Shown: positions 17,426-25,344 of the stretch, piece after piece
How the letters are laid out: each line of letters starts with the position of its first letter
Position numbering within the stretch: the stretch's first letter is position 1
Virus record (IMG/VR): IMGVR_UViG_3300024520_000287
Span: 1 to 34,025 of that record
Reading direction: 5' to 3' (one strand)
Origin: a virus
Length of the DNA stretch: 34,025 nucleotides
Made by a program: the position numbers and the translations under genes
Notes under the pieces: model-generated
Databases searched by the model: none
Told to the model about the DNA's origin: nothing
The model's input: only the letters and a program-made list of their open reading frames with translations

Positions 17426-17545
17426 TACTCGTACGGGAGCCGAGCCCGTACCTCGCCCGCAAGGGGAGAGCGTCGGCAGTCATAAGAGAAACCCCGCCAT
17501 CCGTCCCTCGAAGATGGTCGTAGCGTAAGAGGAGAACTAGCGCAT
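17426..17545 (+). promoter_or_regulatory. Structured 120-nt 5' leader of scaffold/capsid mRNA
   Basis: Between the predicted transcript start and ATG 17546 there are three stem-loops. GTACGGG (17431-17437) pairs with CCCGTAC (17445-17451). CTC-G-CCC/GGG-GAG (17452-17468) closes a GCAA tetraloop with one bulged G. CCATC (17497-17501) pairs with GATGG (17513-17517). AGAGGAGA at 17528-17535 is the ribosome binding site. No known riboswitch or tRNA pattern is recognised. The structures may stabilise the mRNA or control translation. Confidence 0.45.
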
Positions 17546-18055
17546 ATGAGTGACGAGAATACAGGAGCACCAAAGGAGCTCAGAGAAGCATTGGATAGGG
17601 CAAACGAGAACCTGGCCGAACAGACGACGCGGGCTGATGCAGCGGAAACAAACCTCCGTGTATTGCAGGCAACCACGACGTTCAAGGAAGCCAACCTCAA
17701 CCCTAAGCATGCCGATCTATTCCTTAAGACCAACCCCGAAGCAGAGGCCACAGCCGAATCGGTTGCAGCCTTCGCAGAAGAGTACGGTCTATCTCCCACC
17801 GAAGCCCCAGTAACGCCCGCAGAGGCAACCCCTCCAGCGGACACAGGACTGGGAGGCCTAGGAGGAGCAGCAGGTTCGCCGCAAGGTGGTTCCGCACCAG
17901 CCGCACAGCCGAAGATGTCCCCAGAGGACTTCAGCAAATTGCTTGAAGAGAACCCTCAGGAGGCAGCCAAGGCATATGTGGAAGGTCGAGCACCACGCAA
18001 CGACGACAACGTGCAAGCTGCTGAACTCGTCAAGAAAGGAATAATCGACCACTAA
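17546..18055 (+). CDS. Capsid scaffolding protein
   Basis: A 169-residue acidic protein with the usual make-up of a phage scaffold. It has an N-terminal coiled-coil-like helix (LREALDRANENLAEQ and the following heptads, about 10-45), a flexible Pro/Ala/Gly-rich middle (about 88-128), and a charged helical C-terminus (about 130-169) of the kind that binds the capsid protein. It lies 16 nt before the major capsid gene and is read from the strong promoter upstream. Assignment rests on composition and position, as scaffolds share little sequence. Confidence 0.75.
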   Translation: MSDENTGAPKELREALDRANENLAEQTTRADAAETNLRVLQATTTFKEANLNPKHADLFLKTNPEAEATAESVAAFAEEYGLSPTEAPVTPAEATPPADTGLGGLGGAAGSPQGGSAPAAQPKMSPEDFSKLLEENPQEAAKAYVEGRAPRNDDNVQAAELVKKGIIDH

Positions 18056-18071
18056 CACGAGGTACTAAATA

Positions 18072-18953
18072 ATGGCTGCCGTTGACTTCGGCACAAACCC
18101 GTCAACCACTACCACCTACAATGATACCGTTTACTCGGCCATCATTGCAGATATGGTGCTTGACGCCCTCATGGCTACAGTCGTGACCCCGCCCCTCCTT
18201 AAGAACTTTGACCTGAGCAATCAGCCGTCGAAGTCTGTTGACGTACCAAAGGCTGACAAGTTCACCGCTGCGGCCGTCAATGAAGGAACCGAACTCGCTA
18301 ACACCGCACTCACGACCGCAAAGGTCACGGGTACGGCTGGTGAGGTTGGTATCATGGCTACTGTCACTGACGTCCTTGAGGTATCAGACATTCCGGCCGC
18401 GCACGGAGCACGACTCCGCCAGCTCGGTCGATCCATAGCAGACAAGATTGACGTAGACATTACGGCCCTCTTTGCATCCTTCTCCAGCACCGTAGGAACC
18501 ACAACTGTGGACCTTACACTGGCGAACATCCTCGAAGCGATTTACACGCTTGAGGTTGCAAATGCACCGAAGCCATATGTTGGCGTCCTTCACCCAATTC
18601 AGATTAGCGACATGAGAACCGCTCTGGAAACGAACGCGAACTCGCCGTTCCAGTCCCAGGGTATTCGCGCAGGTACGAACGAACTAGGCCCAGCAGGCAA
18701 CGGCTTTGCTGGCGAATGGTTCGGGCTGCCAATCTACTTCTCCACCAACGTCCCAACGGCTAACGCCGCAGCGGACCGTGCCGGTGGTATCTTCTCAGCG
18801 AACTACGCGCTGGGTATGGTCAAGAAGTGGAGCTCGAAGATCGTTCCCATGTACTGGCCGCCTATCCGCGGCTGGGTCCTGACAGCTACCGCCAACTACG
18901 GCGTCTTTGAAATCGAAGACTCCGCTGGTGTTGCTCTCATTACAGACGCGTAA
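18072..18953 (+). CDS. Major capsid protein (HK97 fold, N4gp56-like)
   Basis: A 293-residue shell protein. It has a flexible N-terminus, a long strand and helix region typical of the E-loop and spine helix, and a P-domain segment IPAAHGARLRQLGRSIADKI. A conserved VGVLHPIQISDMR motif (about residues 174-186) is characteristic of N4gp56-like and related HK97-fold capsid proteins. The C-terminal A-domain includes WPPIRGWVLTATANYG. It follows the scaffold and the strongest promoter. No protease gene is seen nearby and the N-terminus is short, so maturation probably occurs without a cleaved delta domain. Confidence 0.85.
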   Translation: MAAVDFGTNPSTTTTYNDTVYSAIIADMVLDALMATVVTPPLLKNFDLSNQPSKSVDVPKADKFTAAAVNEGTELANTALTTAKVTGTAGEVGIMATVTDVLEVSDIPAAHGARLRQLGRSIADKIDVDITALFASFSSTVGTTTVDLTLANILEAIYTLEVANAPKPYVGVLHPIQISDMRTALETNANSPFQSQGIRAGTNELGPAGNGFAGEWFGLPIYFSTNVPTANAAADRAGGIFSANYALGMVKKWSSKIVPMYWPPIRGWVLTATANYGVFEIEDSAGVALITDA

Positions 18954-18970
18954 TCAGGAGGTTCTAACAC

Positions 18971-19933
18971 ATGGCAAGAATCCTAGATCGTAGCCGGAAG
19001 AGCTCAAGCGCAGGAGGCCACAAGGTCGCCGCTATTGCGTACGACTCATCCGGTGTATCAGGGGAGACTTCAGATGTGTCGGATGTCCTGTTTGAGTATG
19101 CAGAGGCTTCGGAGATCGGTACCCCCGAACTTCATCAGTACTCTGAAGCAGCAGATGGCACGACCGCCGAGATTCTGACTGTACCCTCGGGTGCAGCTTG
19201 GCGTCTCGTCGGTCTCGTCCATCAGCAAACGAACAGTGGCGATGTAGCTACTCGCACGGTGACAGTGTCAACGCGGACAGCCGCAGACGCTGACATCGAG
19301 GTCCTCTCCAGTGCCACTTCTGTGGCCTCGGCGGAGACTGAGTACTCATTCCTGTTCGGCTCCTACTCTAGGGTAGGTGGCACTGCTGGTGTCAAGGCTC
19401 AAGGCACACTCACGATTGCAGAACCCGTAACCGACACCGATCCTATGGTCATCAATGGGACGACGTTTACGTTCGTCGCAGCCCTCACGGGTGCAGCGAA
19501 CGAAATCTTCATTGGCGCTTCGGAGGCAGCTACCAAGCTTGCCTGCAACGCAGCCTTTGTGGACCGCGACAATGGTGGAGTTCTCCACTCAGTCTCGGAC
19601 GCTGTCTACACGGCCCTAGGCGTCACGGCGATTGACTTCGCTACTGACGACATGGTGTTTACAGCAGTGGACGAAGGCACGTACGGCAACTCGATTGCTA
19701 CTACAGAGACCTTCACGCACGGCTCGAACGTGTTCGATGCGGCAACGCTCGGCACGACGACAGCTGGTGTGGACCACGCTGGAACTATCTCGGCACTGGA
19801 CTTCCCTGGAGACAGTGGCCCTCTCCTGACGGCTGGCGAAGATGTAGAAATCCTCGTCACCAACGGGCAGACGGCTGATGACTTCAAGGGTTATCTGTTC
19901 GTGATTGCGCTTACGCAAGACCCGACAACCTAA
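18971..19933 (+). CDS. Capsid decoration/head-fibre-like protein with Ig-like insert domain
   Basis: A 320-residue beta-rich protein directly after the capsid gene, with AGGAGG 10 nt before its ATG. Residues 1-140 form one beta domain. Residues about 145-267 match a recurrent phage structural domain: GTLTI, then INGTTFTFV, LTGAANEIFIG and a stretch ending in DEGTYGNSIATTETFTHG. This domain is often seen in surface proteins of heads or tails. The final 50 residues close the first beta domain, so the recognised domain appears inserted. It probably sits on the capsid surface. A role as a tail tube is less likely in this gene order. Confidence 0.6.
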   Translation: MARILDRSRKSSSAGGHKVAAIAYDSSGVSGETSDVSDVLFEYAEASEIGTPELHQYSEAADGTTAEILTVPSGAAWRLVGLVHQQTNSGDVATRTVTVSTRTAADADIEVLSSATSVASAETEYSFLFGSYSRVGGTAGVKAQGTLTIAEPVTDTDPMVINGTTFTFVAALTGAANEIFIGASEAATKLACNAAFVDRDNGGVLHSVSDAVYTALGVTAIDFATDDMVFTAVDEGTYGNSIATTETFTHGSNVFDAATLGTTTAGVDHAGTISALDFPGDSGPLLTAGEDVEILVTNGQTADDFKGYLFVIALTQDPTT

Positions 19934-19938
19934 CAATC

Positions 19939-19999
19939 TGAGGGGGGGCTGCCGTTCATTCAGTAACGCAGTTATGGGACGAGAGCAGTCCCCCCCTCA
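19939..19999 (+). terminator. GC-rich stem-loop, possible attenuator or processing site
   Basis: TGAGGGGGGG (19939-19948) pairs perfectly with CCCCCCCTCA (19990-19999), and CTGC (19949-19952) with GCAG (19985-19988). One T is bulged at 19989, and the 32-nt loop can itself fold (CGTT/AACG). No T-run follows, so full rho-independent termination is doubtful. Its place after the capsid and decoration genes suits partial termination or protection of the upstream mRNA. Confidence 0.5.
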
Positions 20000-20012
20000 A
20001 TAAGGAGACACA

Positions 20013-20525
20013 ATGAAAACCTGGAAAGAAAAGACGATTGACGGAGTGAAGGGCATAGTCCTCCGCGACGTAGATCGCGAACTTTATGAGCTCCCCGACT
20101 CCGCATTTGGCGCAGAGGTGGAGCATGACCACGATGGCAAGCCCATCAAGGTTGAACTAGCGGAGAAGAGGTTTCTGCCTTTCGCACCCGCTGGTGCCCG
20201 TGTTGAGGCCAAGCGTCTCTACACTGTCAAGGCAGAAAAGACAGACGGCACTGTGGTCCAGATACCTCTGGAGCCGCAGATCAACAACAACATCGCAGCA
20301 CCCGACATGTTCATCGGGCTTCAGTTCTACACCCGTAAGGGATACAATGTGTTCTTCGACTTGGAGACCGGCGTATCGGCACACTGCCCCACCTGGGGTT
20401 GTTGGGCCAAGTGGGACCCGAAGTATGAGGGCTTCTGCACGGAAGCCCATTATCAGATCACTGTTCCCACCAAGAGTGAGGGCCAGTTTGGTCAGAACAC
20501 CACGACGTCGCGGACCTGGGGCTAA
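20013..20525 (+). CDS. Hypothetical protein with CCCH-like zinc-binding pattern
   Basis: A 170-residue protein started from ATG 20013 behind AAGGAG. The first half is beta rich. Residues 125-146 carry Cys125, Cys130, Cys142 and His146, spaced C-x4-C-x11-C-x3-H, with His124 also close. This could bind a metal ion. The C-terminus is Ser/Thr/Gly rich. The stop overlaps the next ATG (TAATG). The position between decoration and adaptor genes suggests a minor head or neck protein or head-assembly factor, but no family is recognised. Confidence 0.55.
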   Translation: MKTWKEKTIDGVKGIVLRDVDRELYELPDSAFGAEVEHDHDGKPIKVELAEKRFLPFAPAGARVEAKRLYTVKAEKTDGTVVQIPLEPQINNNIAAPDMFIGLQFYTRKGYNVFFDLETGVSAHCPTWGCWAKWDPKYEGFCTEAHYQITVPTKSEGQFGQNTTTSRTWG

Positions 20526-21010
20526 TGGGCTCCCTGTCCTTTGAGGTCCAGAAGCGCCTAGAATCGGGCGACTTCGGAGAAGACCTCGGTGACGGCTTCC
20601 ATATGGCAGACCTGGGGAGGGAAGCACCTTCCCCAGGCTCTGCTATTACGGCGGCACCCGTCTCACGCACAGCACCCAAGACCAGGGCCGAGCGAGAGAA
20701 GCTCGCCAGGAGCTACGCTGACCGCCTCATGCAGAACTACATGAAGCCCGAGGCCCTGAACGACCACAACGTACTCAACCCCATCCGCGATGGCATTCCT
20801 CAGTGTAGCGAGCACCCGTTTGAAGCGGATGACGACACGAAGTTCGGGTGCATCCACGGCTGCGGGAACAACGAGCGCCAAGGCACAGCCGGAGTTCTGC
20901 CAGTAGCCCGAGAGGGCACGGTATCCGACGTGTGGCGCTGGGTGAACGCGCTGGTCAATCTAGCCATCTCACGACACGACAAACGCGCGGGCATCATAGG
21001 CTCCGCATGA
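20525..21010 (+). CDS. Hypothetical protein with Cys/His cluster
   Basis: A 161-residue protein. Residues 35-55 look disordered, and residues 55-75 form a basic helix. Cys94, His97, Cys109, His111 and Cys113 form a compact Cys/His cluster that could hold a metal. The C-terminal 30 residues (VSDVWRWVNALVNLAI) form an amphipathic helix. It overlaps the preceding stop and ends 8 nt before the adaptor-like gene, so it is in the same operon. No family is recognised. The neighbour also has a zinc-like pattern, so the two may act together. Confidence 0.55.
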   Translation: MGSLSFEVQKRLESGDFGEDLGDGFHMADLGREAPSPGSAITAAPVSRTAPKTRAEREKLARSYADRLMQNYMKPEALNDHNVLNPIRDGIPQCSEHPFEADDDTKFGCIHGCGNNERQGTAGVLPVAREGTVSDVWRWVNALVNLAISRHDKRAGIIGSA

Positions 21011-21018
21011 GGTAATTC

Positions 21019-21870
21019 ATGGCCGTCACAGCAGCATCTCTCAGAGCGAGTATCCGTATGTCGGTAGAAGGGGCAGAGCCTCGGAACCGCCCATACCAGA
21101 CTCCTCTGACCAACGCCCCAGGTGGCGCGGGCACTACGTTCTCTGTCGGAGACGGTGATGCCTTCCAGGTTGGTGATCTTGTTCAGACAGTGGCTGGCGA
21201 GCTTGCGCTAGTGACGGCCATTTCCACAAACGACCTCATCGTGTCACGAGCTCAAGGCACGATCAGTGCTGAGACGCTCGGGTCCGGTGACGTCATCAAG
21301 AAGAACCCACGCTTCACCATCGAGCAGATGGACGAGGCTGTGGACCAGATACTCCAGGAGCTGAACCCTCGGGTGTTCTACCTCACCACTGAGGATGTCA
21401 CGATCACCACGGACGACTGGTACGACGTGACTGACACCGCTATGGAGGATGTCATCTCTACGTGGTACATTGATGATGGTGATTTCTTCACCCCGTACTT
21501 CTACTTCGCCACTGACCCTGCCAACACGCAGCCCAAGATTTTCATCTCGACGGCCAACTTCACTGGATCGGTCCATGTGGTCTATAGGCGCCCGTATGCG
21601 GCCGTAACGGAGCTCCCTGATAGGGTGGCGCCCATCGTCGTAAACGGAGCCGTATACAAGCTCCTAGGGGGCGCTGCGGTGATGGCAACAGACGACCCTG
21701 GCAAGAGAACAGACAGAACAACTCAGGGTGGTCAAGAAGCACGCGACTCCTACTGGTTCTTCCGCGAGCATGTCCGCTTGCGTGATGCCGAGGTAGCGTA
21801 CTTGCGTGAACAGGTCAAGAAAGTACCCACAGAGCGGCACTCCCAGCGAGGGAGGAGGTACCGCAAGTAA
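21019..21870 (+). CDS. Head-to-tail adaptor-like protein (tail tubular A type)
   Basis: A 283-residue protein. Residues about 30-95 form a small beta insert (DAFQVGDLVQTV to LIVSRAQGT). The remainder has the helix bundle and strands typical of connector or adaptor proteins that sit under the portal: FTIEQMDEAVDQILQEL, VYRRPYAAVTELPDRVAPIV and the helix around ARDSYWFFREHVRLRDAEV. The C-terminus is basic. It is followed with one-base overlap by a large tail protein, the order seen for tail tubular A and B proteins of short-tailed phages. Assignment is from architecture and order, not from a strong sequence match. Confidence 0.6.
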   Translation: MAVTAASLRASIRMSVEGAEPRNRPYQTPLTNAPGGAGTTFSVGDGDAFQVGDLVQTVAGELALVTAISTNDLIVSRAQGTISAETLGSGDVIKKNPRFTIEQMDEAVDQILQELNPRVFYLTTEDVTITTDDWYDVTDTAMEDVISTWYIDDGDFFTPYFYFATDPANTQPKIFISTANFTGSVHVVYRRPYAAVTELPDRVAPIVVNGAVYKLLGGAAVMATDDPGKRTDRTTQGGQEARDSYWFFREHVRLRDAEVAYLREQVKKVPTERHSQRGRRYRK

Positions 21871-23720
21871 TGAAGCATGTCAAGGTCAACGGTATCTGGT
21901 ACAAGATAGCTGAGGACGCCGAAGGCGCTGGATATAAGCTGAGTAAGCAGCCCCTGCGGCCGCCTAACTCTCAGCTACTCCAGGGAGAGAACGGCAAGTT
22001 TCAAATGCGGCCCGACATTCTCCAGTGGTCTATTACCGACTGGTCAGAAGGTGAGGGCCAGATCAAGTTTGATCCCACAGCCCCAGGCCGCAGCTACATC
22101 GTTGGGAATGCCTCCCCCTTCAACTCACCTGGGTTATTGACTGGGGGCCCTGCCCACGCTCAAGAGAACAACTCGGGCGATACCGCCTTTGCTGTGGCTA
22201 CCTACCTTGTCAAAGCACAAGGAAAGCTGTGGGCCCTGGCAACGGGCTCAGACGATGTCTATGAATACGATGATGGAAACACAAGGTTCAGTGCTGCCGA
22301 AACCATAACCTCCTCGACAGTGGGTAGCCCCATTAACTCTGCTTGTGGTGATGAGACGTACCTCTTCCTCCATGAAACCAGCACACAGAAAATCCATCGC
22401 CGTACTTCGGGCGGTACCTGGTCTAACCACAACAACCAAATGTCCTTAGCGGGCCAAGTGATGTTGGCTGAATTGGGCGCCTACGTCTATGTGTGGTCTC
22501 CTGCCGATGGTGAGGTATATGAGATTTCAAAGGTGACTGCCAACACAGCCACCCCGGAAACACCCCTTGCTTACACGGCGGTGAACGCCAACATCAATTT
22601 CGATCAGCACCTAATAGCCCGAGGGGAGAACCGTATCTACATTGCTGCGCCTCAGAATGGGTCCACCGTTCTTCACGAGATAACGCCTTCGTCAGCTGCG
22701 GGTACGGGGTTTGGCACAGAGATTGGGTACCTAGAGGGCTTTGTGGCCGAGGCCATATGGTCTTCGTCAGGAAGTGTGTACATGATTGGGTATGACAAGG
22801 AGCCCGATAACTCTGTGGGGCCTCAAAGATACCTCATGTATGTAGACCCCAATGGAACTTACGGAACGCATGGGTCCATACGACCCGACTACGGTGGTAC
22901 GGGCCCCTCCAATACATACCCCGTCCCAGGTGGAGGACGTCTAGCGTTCTCGGGATTCCATGACAACGATGCCTTCTTTGAACTTGATCAGGTGACTGGT
23001 GGGTTTGGAGGCATGGGCGAGGCCAAGAGCGGCAACCAAGTAACCTCGATGGTATTTTACAAGGGTAAGTACTTCTATACCCAGGGGTCCACTATCTACT
23101 CACTGGAGATAGGGGGCACTGCTCTCATCAATGAAAGCGCTATAGCTATTTCTCCTGCCAACGATTTTGGATTGGCGGGGGAGAAAATCTTGGAGTTCAT
23201 GGAAGTTCACACTGATCCTCAAGTGGCCAACGGTACGATAGAAGTCACGTTTAGCAGGGATGGAGAGGGGTTTTCAGTAGGTCGTCCCTACCTCGGGAAC
23301 GGTATGACAGTGGGCGATACAGGAGAAGCTCTTCCAATCAGTGACTCAACAACGACGTATCCCTTCCGCTCACTTCAAATCAAAGTAAAGATCAAGACTG
23401 GTGCATCCCTCCCTGTCTGGAGTGTAGTGCGAAGCGTGGATGTGTACGCTAGGGTCAATCGACATCTTAGAGTCTGGGACTTACTTCTCGATGCTTCAGA
23501 TGACGCTGCCCCTCAGGGGTACAGTGGCCAACAGATTATTGAAAACCTCACTGGCATAGCAGACAACACAATTATTGAGCTTGCGGATAGGTACGATACG
23601 CATGGTCATCCTGTGGCTGGAACCGCCTACAGTGTTGCAGTAGATCATCTTGAAGTACACCTTACTCAACGAGGCGAGGGAACTATCCAACTTCGCCTGA
23701 TTGAAACCGTGCAAGCATGA
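21870..23720 (+). CDS. Large beta-propeller-like tail protein (nozzle/tubular B type)
   Basis: A 616-residue protein dominated by beta strands. Repeated blade-like segments are seen at about 110-420, for example AVATYLVKAQGKLWALATG, YVYVWSPADGEVYEIS and VTSMVFYKGKYFYTQG. Each has a Tyr/Leu-Tyr strand followed by a turn, as in beta-propellers. The last 200 residues form a second beta domain. It lies right after the adaptor-like gene, so it is probably the tail tube or nozzle of a short tail, or a hub protein. Sequence identity to a named family is not established. A receptor-binding role for the propeller is possible. Confidence 0.55.
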   Translation: MKHVKVNGIWYKIAEDAEGAGYKLSKQPLRPPNSQLLQGENGKFQMRPDILQWSITDWSEGEGQIKFDPTAPGRSYIVGNASPFNSPGLLTGGPAHAQENNSGDTAFAVATYLVKAQGKLWALATGSDDVYEYDDGNTRFSAAETITSSTVGSPINSACGDETYLFLHETSTQKIHRRTSGGTWSNHNNQMSLAGQVMLAELGAYVYVWSPADGEVYEISKVTANTATPETPLAYTAVNANINFDQHLIARGENRIYIAAPQNGSTVLHEITPSSAAGTGFGTEIGYLEGFVAEAIWSSSGSVYMIGYDKEPDNSVGPQRYLMYVDPNGTYGTHGSIRPDYGGTGPSNTYPVPGGGRLAFSGFHDNDAFFELDQVTGGFGGMGEAKSGNQVTSMVFYKGKYFYTQGSTIYSLEIGGTALINESAIAISPANDFGLAGEKILEFMEVHTDPQVANGTIEVTFSRDGEGFSVGRPYLGNGMTVGDTGEALPISDSTTTYPFRSLQIKVKIKTGASLPVWSVVRSVDVYARVNRHLRVWDLLLDASDDAAPQGYSGQQIIENLTGIADNTIIELADRYDTHGHPVAGTAYSVAVDHLEVHLTQRGEGTIQLRLIETVQA

Positions 23721-24346
23721 GAATACCACTAGGCAAGTTCACCCCCCGAGAAACGCTACGTCAGCTAACAGACTTCCGTTGGCTCGTAACCTTCTGGAAG
23801 GAGGTACGCTTTCACGCTGTCGCTACCTTCACTGGGATAGTGACTCTTGTGAGTGACCTGATAGTGGGCGGGAATCTGGATGTGACAGGAACCATCGACA
23901 TGAACAGCAGCAATCTCTTGAACCCAGGCAACGTCGCGCTCTCAACACAGTATGGGGAGTGGACATCTTCAATGACTCTCTCTACTACAACAGGGAATAA
24001 CACACTCACCTGGACTGATGCTGACGACCCCAACGGCTGGGGCGGTGCCTCATCTACGAATGTTGTTCCTGACCTAGCAGGACGTTACCTATTCATCTGG
24101 GAAATTGACTGTACACAATCATGGGTGGGCTCTCGCTTCAGGGCATTTATCCAAAAGGGGGGCGCTGGCCATGAGTGGGAAGTCGAGGCTCTTGGCCCCA
24201 CTACAGGAAACGGCGCAGTCTTTAGGGTGGTGGGCGAGATAGAAAGCGACGGGACTGACGTTTTTACGTTCCTCGTGTTCAACGGATACTCTTCATCACG
24301 CGCACAGGCTTCCAAGCTTGCGGTGCGCTACATGGGTCCGACCTAA
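23717..24346 (+). CDS. Tail-fibre-like protein with C-terminal jelly-roll
   Basis: A 209-residue protein overlapping the preceding stop by 4 nt (ATGA). Residues 1-35 may anchor it to the tail. Residues about 50-70 (LIVGGNLDVTGTIDMNSSN) have the short-repeat look of a beta-helix or trimer stem. Residues about 95-209 resemble a C1q/TNF-like jelly-roll: GRYLFIWEIDCTQSW, FRAFIQKGG, VFTFLVFNGYSS and a final LAVRYMG strand. Such small fibres are usually trimeric and touch the host surface. It is the last gene before the lysis promoter. Confidence 0.6.
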   Translation: MRIPLGKFTPRETLRQLTDFRWLVTFWKEVRFHAVATFTGIVTLVSDLIVGGNLDVTGTIDMNSSNLLNPGNVALSTQYGEWTSSMTLSTTTGNNTLTWTDADDPNGWGGASSTNVVPDLAGRYLFIWEIDCTQSWVGSRFRAFIQKGGAGHEWEVEALGPTTGNGAVFRVVGEIESDGTDVFTFLVFNGYSSSRAQASKLAVRYMGPT

Positions 24347-24349
24347 CCC

Positions 24350-24378
24350 TTGACAATTCAACCATAATCTGGTATACT
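24350..24378 (+). promoter_or_regulatory. Extended -10 promoter of the lysis unit
   Basis: TTGACA at 24350-24355, 17 bp, TGG, then TATACT at 24373-24378. The start is expected near 24385, leaving a leader of about 16 nt that holds AGGAGG (24390-24395) before the TTG start of the holin-like gene. Confidence 0.85.
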
Positions 24379-24400
24379 ATAGCCAACTCAGGAGGCTACC

Positions 24401-24571
24401 TTGAAAGACCTATTGCAACCCGAATCGCCGCTGTATTTACCGGCCGGTTCAATTCGTTCTATCCTCGCCATCGGTGTGGTCTCTGCCTACGTGGCTGGCC
24501 TCGTGGATGAGCAGCTTGCCCTTCTCGTGTTGGCGTTTTACTTCGCTGATAGGGGGTCCTCTGCTGCATAA
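24401..24571 (+). CDS. Small holin-like membrane protein, TTG start
   Basis: A 56-residue protein. The TTG start is supported by a perfect AGGAGG with a 5-nt spacer and by the promoter upstream. Two hydrophobic segments are seen: SIRSILAIGVVSAYVAGLV (about 17-35) and LALLVLAFYFA (about 39-49). They are separated by an acidic turn (DEQ), as in small holins that have two spans. It overlaps the ATG of the next gene (TAATG) and precedes the peptidase by one gene, so it is the best holin candidate. A role as an antiholin is the main alternative. Confidence 0.65.
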   Translation: MKDLLQPESPLYLPAGSIRSILAIGVVSAYVAGLVDEQLALLVLAFYFADRGSSAA

Positions 24572-24771
24572 TGGACAACGGATTCAGCAACAAGGAAGTC
24601 CTCTCCGAGATCAAAGCTGACCTCAAGGACTTTCGCGATCAGTACACAGACGATCAAGAGAAGCGCTCCGACGAGCTGGCCAAGCGGCCAACCCGAGGTG
24701 AGCTCTACTCTCTTGTGGCGGGGGCCAGTGCGATTTTTACGCTGGCCCTAGCACTCACGGCAGGAGGATAA
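24571..24771 (+). CDS. Single-span membrane protein, XhlA/holin-like
   Basis: A 66-residue protein with a charged coiled-coil-like N-terminus (KEVLSEIKADLKDFRDQY, about 8-25, followed by a Lys/Glu-rich part). One C-terminal membrane span follows (LYSLVAGASAIFTLALALTA, about 45-64). This is the layout of XhlA-type lysis accessory proteins. It lies between the holin-like gene and the peptidase with overlapping or abutting codons, so it is part of the lysis cassette. It could be a second holin, an antiholin or a spanin-like factor. Confidence 0.6.
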   Translation: MDNGFSNKEVLSEIKADLKDFRDQYTDDQEKRSDELAKRPTRGELYSLVAGASAIFTLALALTAGG

Positions 24772-25344
24772 ATGGGAACCCCCGCAGCAAACCAACTAGA
24801 GGCAGTCCTAAGTGAAGAGTTCCCAGGCATCCGCTTCGGTCGTGTGAACTGCCGCTTCATCAGTGGCAGCACAACCTACTCGCAGCACTCGTGGAACAAC
24901 GCCAGGGACCTCTACCCCCCACTGGGGATTGAGTACCTGACGTCGAACGACGGGTGGTACAGGGAGTGGCTCGACGCTGTGTGGGCTTTCATTGAAGAGA
25001 ACCAGGAAGCCCTCAACATCCGTGTGAAGCTGTGGCAGGTCAAGAGCCACTACAACCACATCCATGTTGACTTCTGGCCCAGAGGATGGAGCACCCCGCC
25101 CTGTGCCGGTGGCTCCCCAAGATACAAGTACCCGAACGGGGACGTCGAATCAACGGCGACCCTTATCAACACATACGAGGATGATATGGCAGACCAGATT
25201 ACATCACATCCTGGTTTCCAGGACTCCTTTGACAAGGCCCTAGAGATCGGAATGTACAGTGAACATACCAATGTAGACGACGTGGTTACAGCCGAGAAGC
25301 TCGCCGTCTTTCTAGATCGAGCCGGCTTATTGGAGGCAATCTAA
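24772..25344 (+). CDS. Endolysin: M15-type zinc peptidase with C-terminal wall-binding-like region
   Basis: A 190-residue peptidase expected to cut peptidoglycan cross-links or stems at lysis. The zinc-site motif S-x-H-x(6)-D is seen as SQHSWNNARDL (His39, Asp46), with the second part HYNHIHVDFWP (His96/His98). This is the arrangement of VanY/M15 D-Ala-D-Ala or L-Ala-D-Glu peptidases. The usual Gly after the His (SxHxxGxAxD) is Asn. Residues about 140-190 (FDKALEIGMYSEH, then VVTAEKLAVFLDRAGLL) resemble an S-layer-homology-like module and may bind the wall. No signal peptide is present, so export depends on the holin. It abuts the genes on both sides. Confidence 0.75.
   Translation: MGTPAANQLEAVLSEEFPGIRFGRVNCRFISGSTTYSQHSWNNARDLYPPLGIEYLTSNDGWYREWLDAVWAFIEENQEALNIRVKLWQVKSHYNHIHVDFWPRGWSTPPCAGGSPRYKYPNGDVESTATLINTYEDDMADQITSHPGFQDSFDKALEIGMYSEHTNVDDVVTAEKLAVFLDRAGLLEAI

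Noticed and set aside
17421-17520. Possible tRNA or known riboswitch in the capsid leader
   Set aside because: No TTCRA T-loop, no acceptor stem and no conserved riboswitch core that I recognise.
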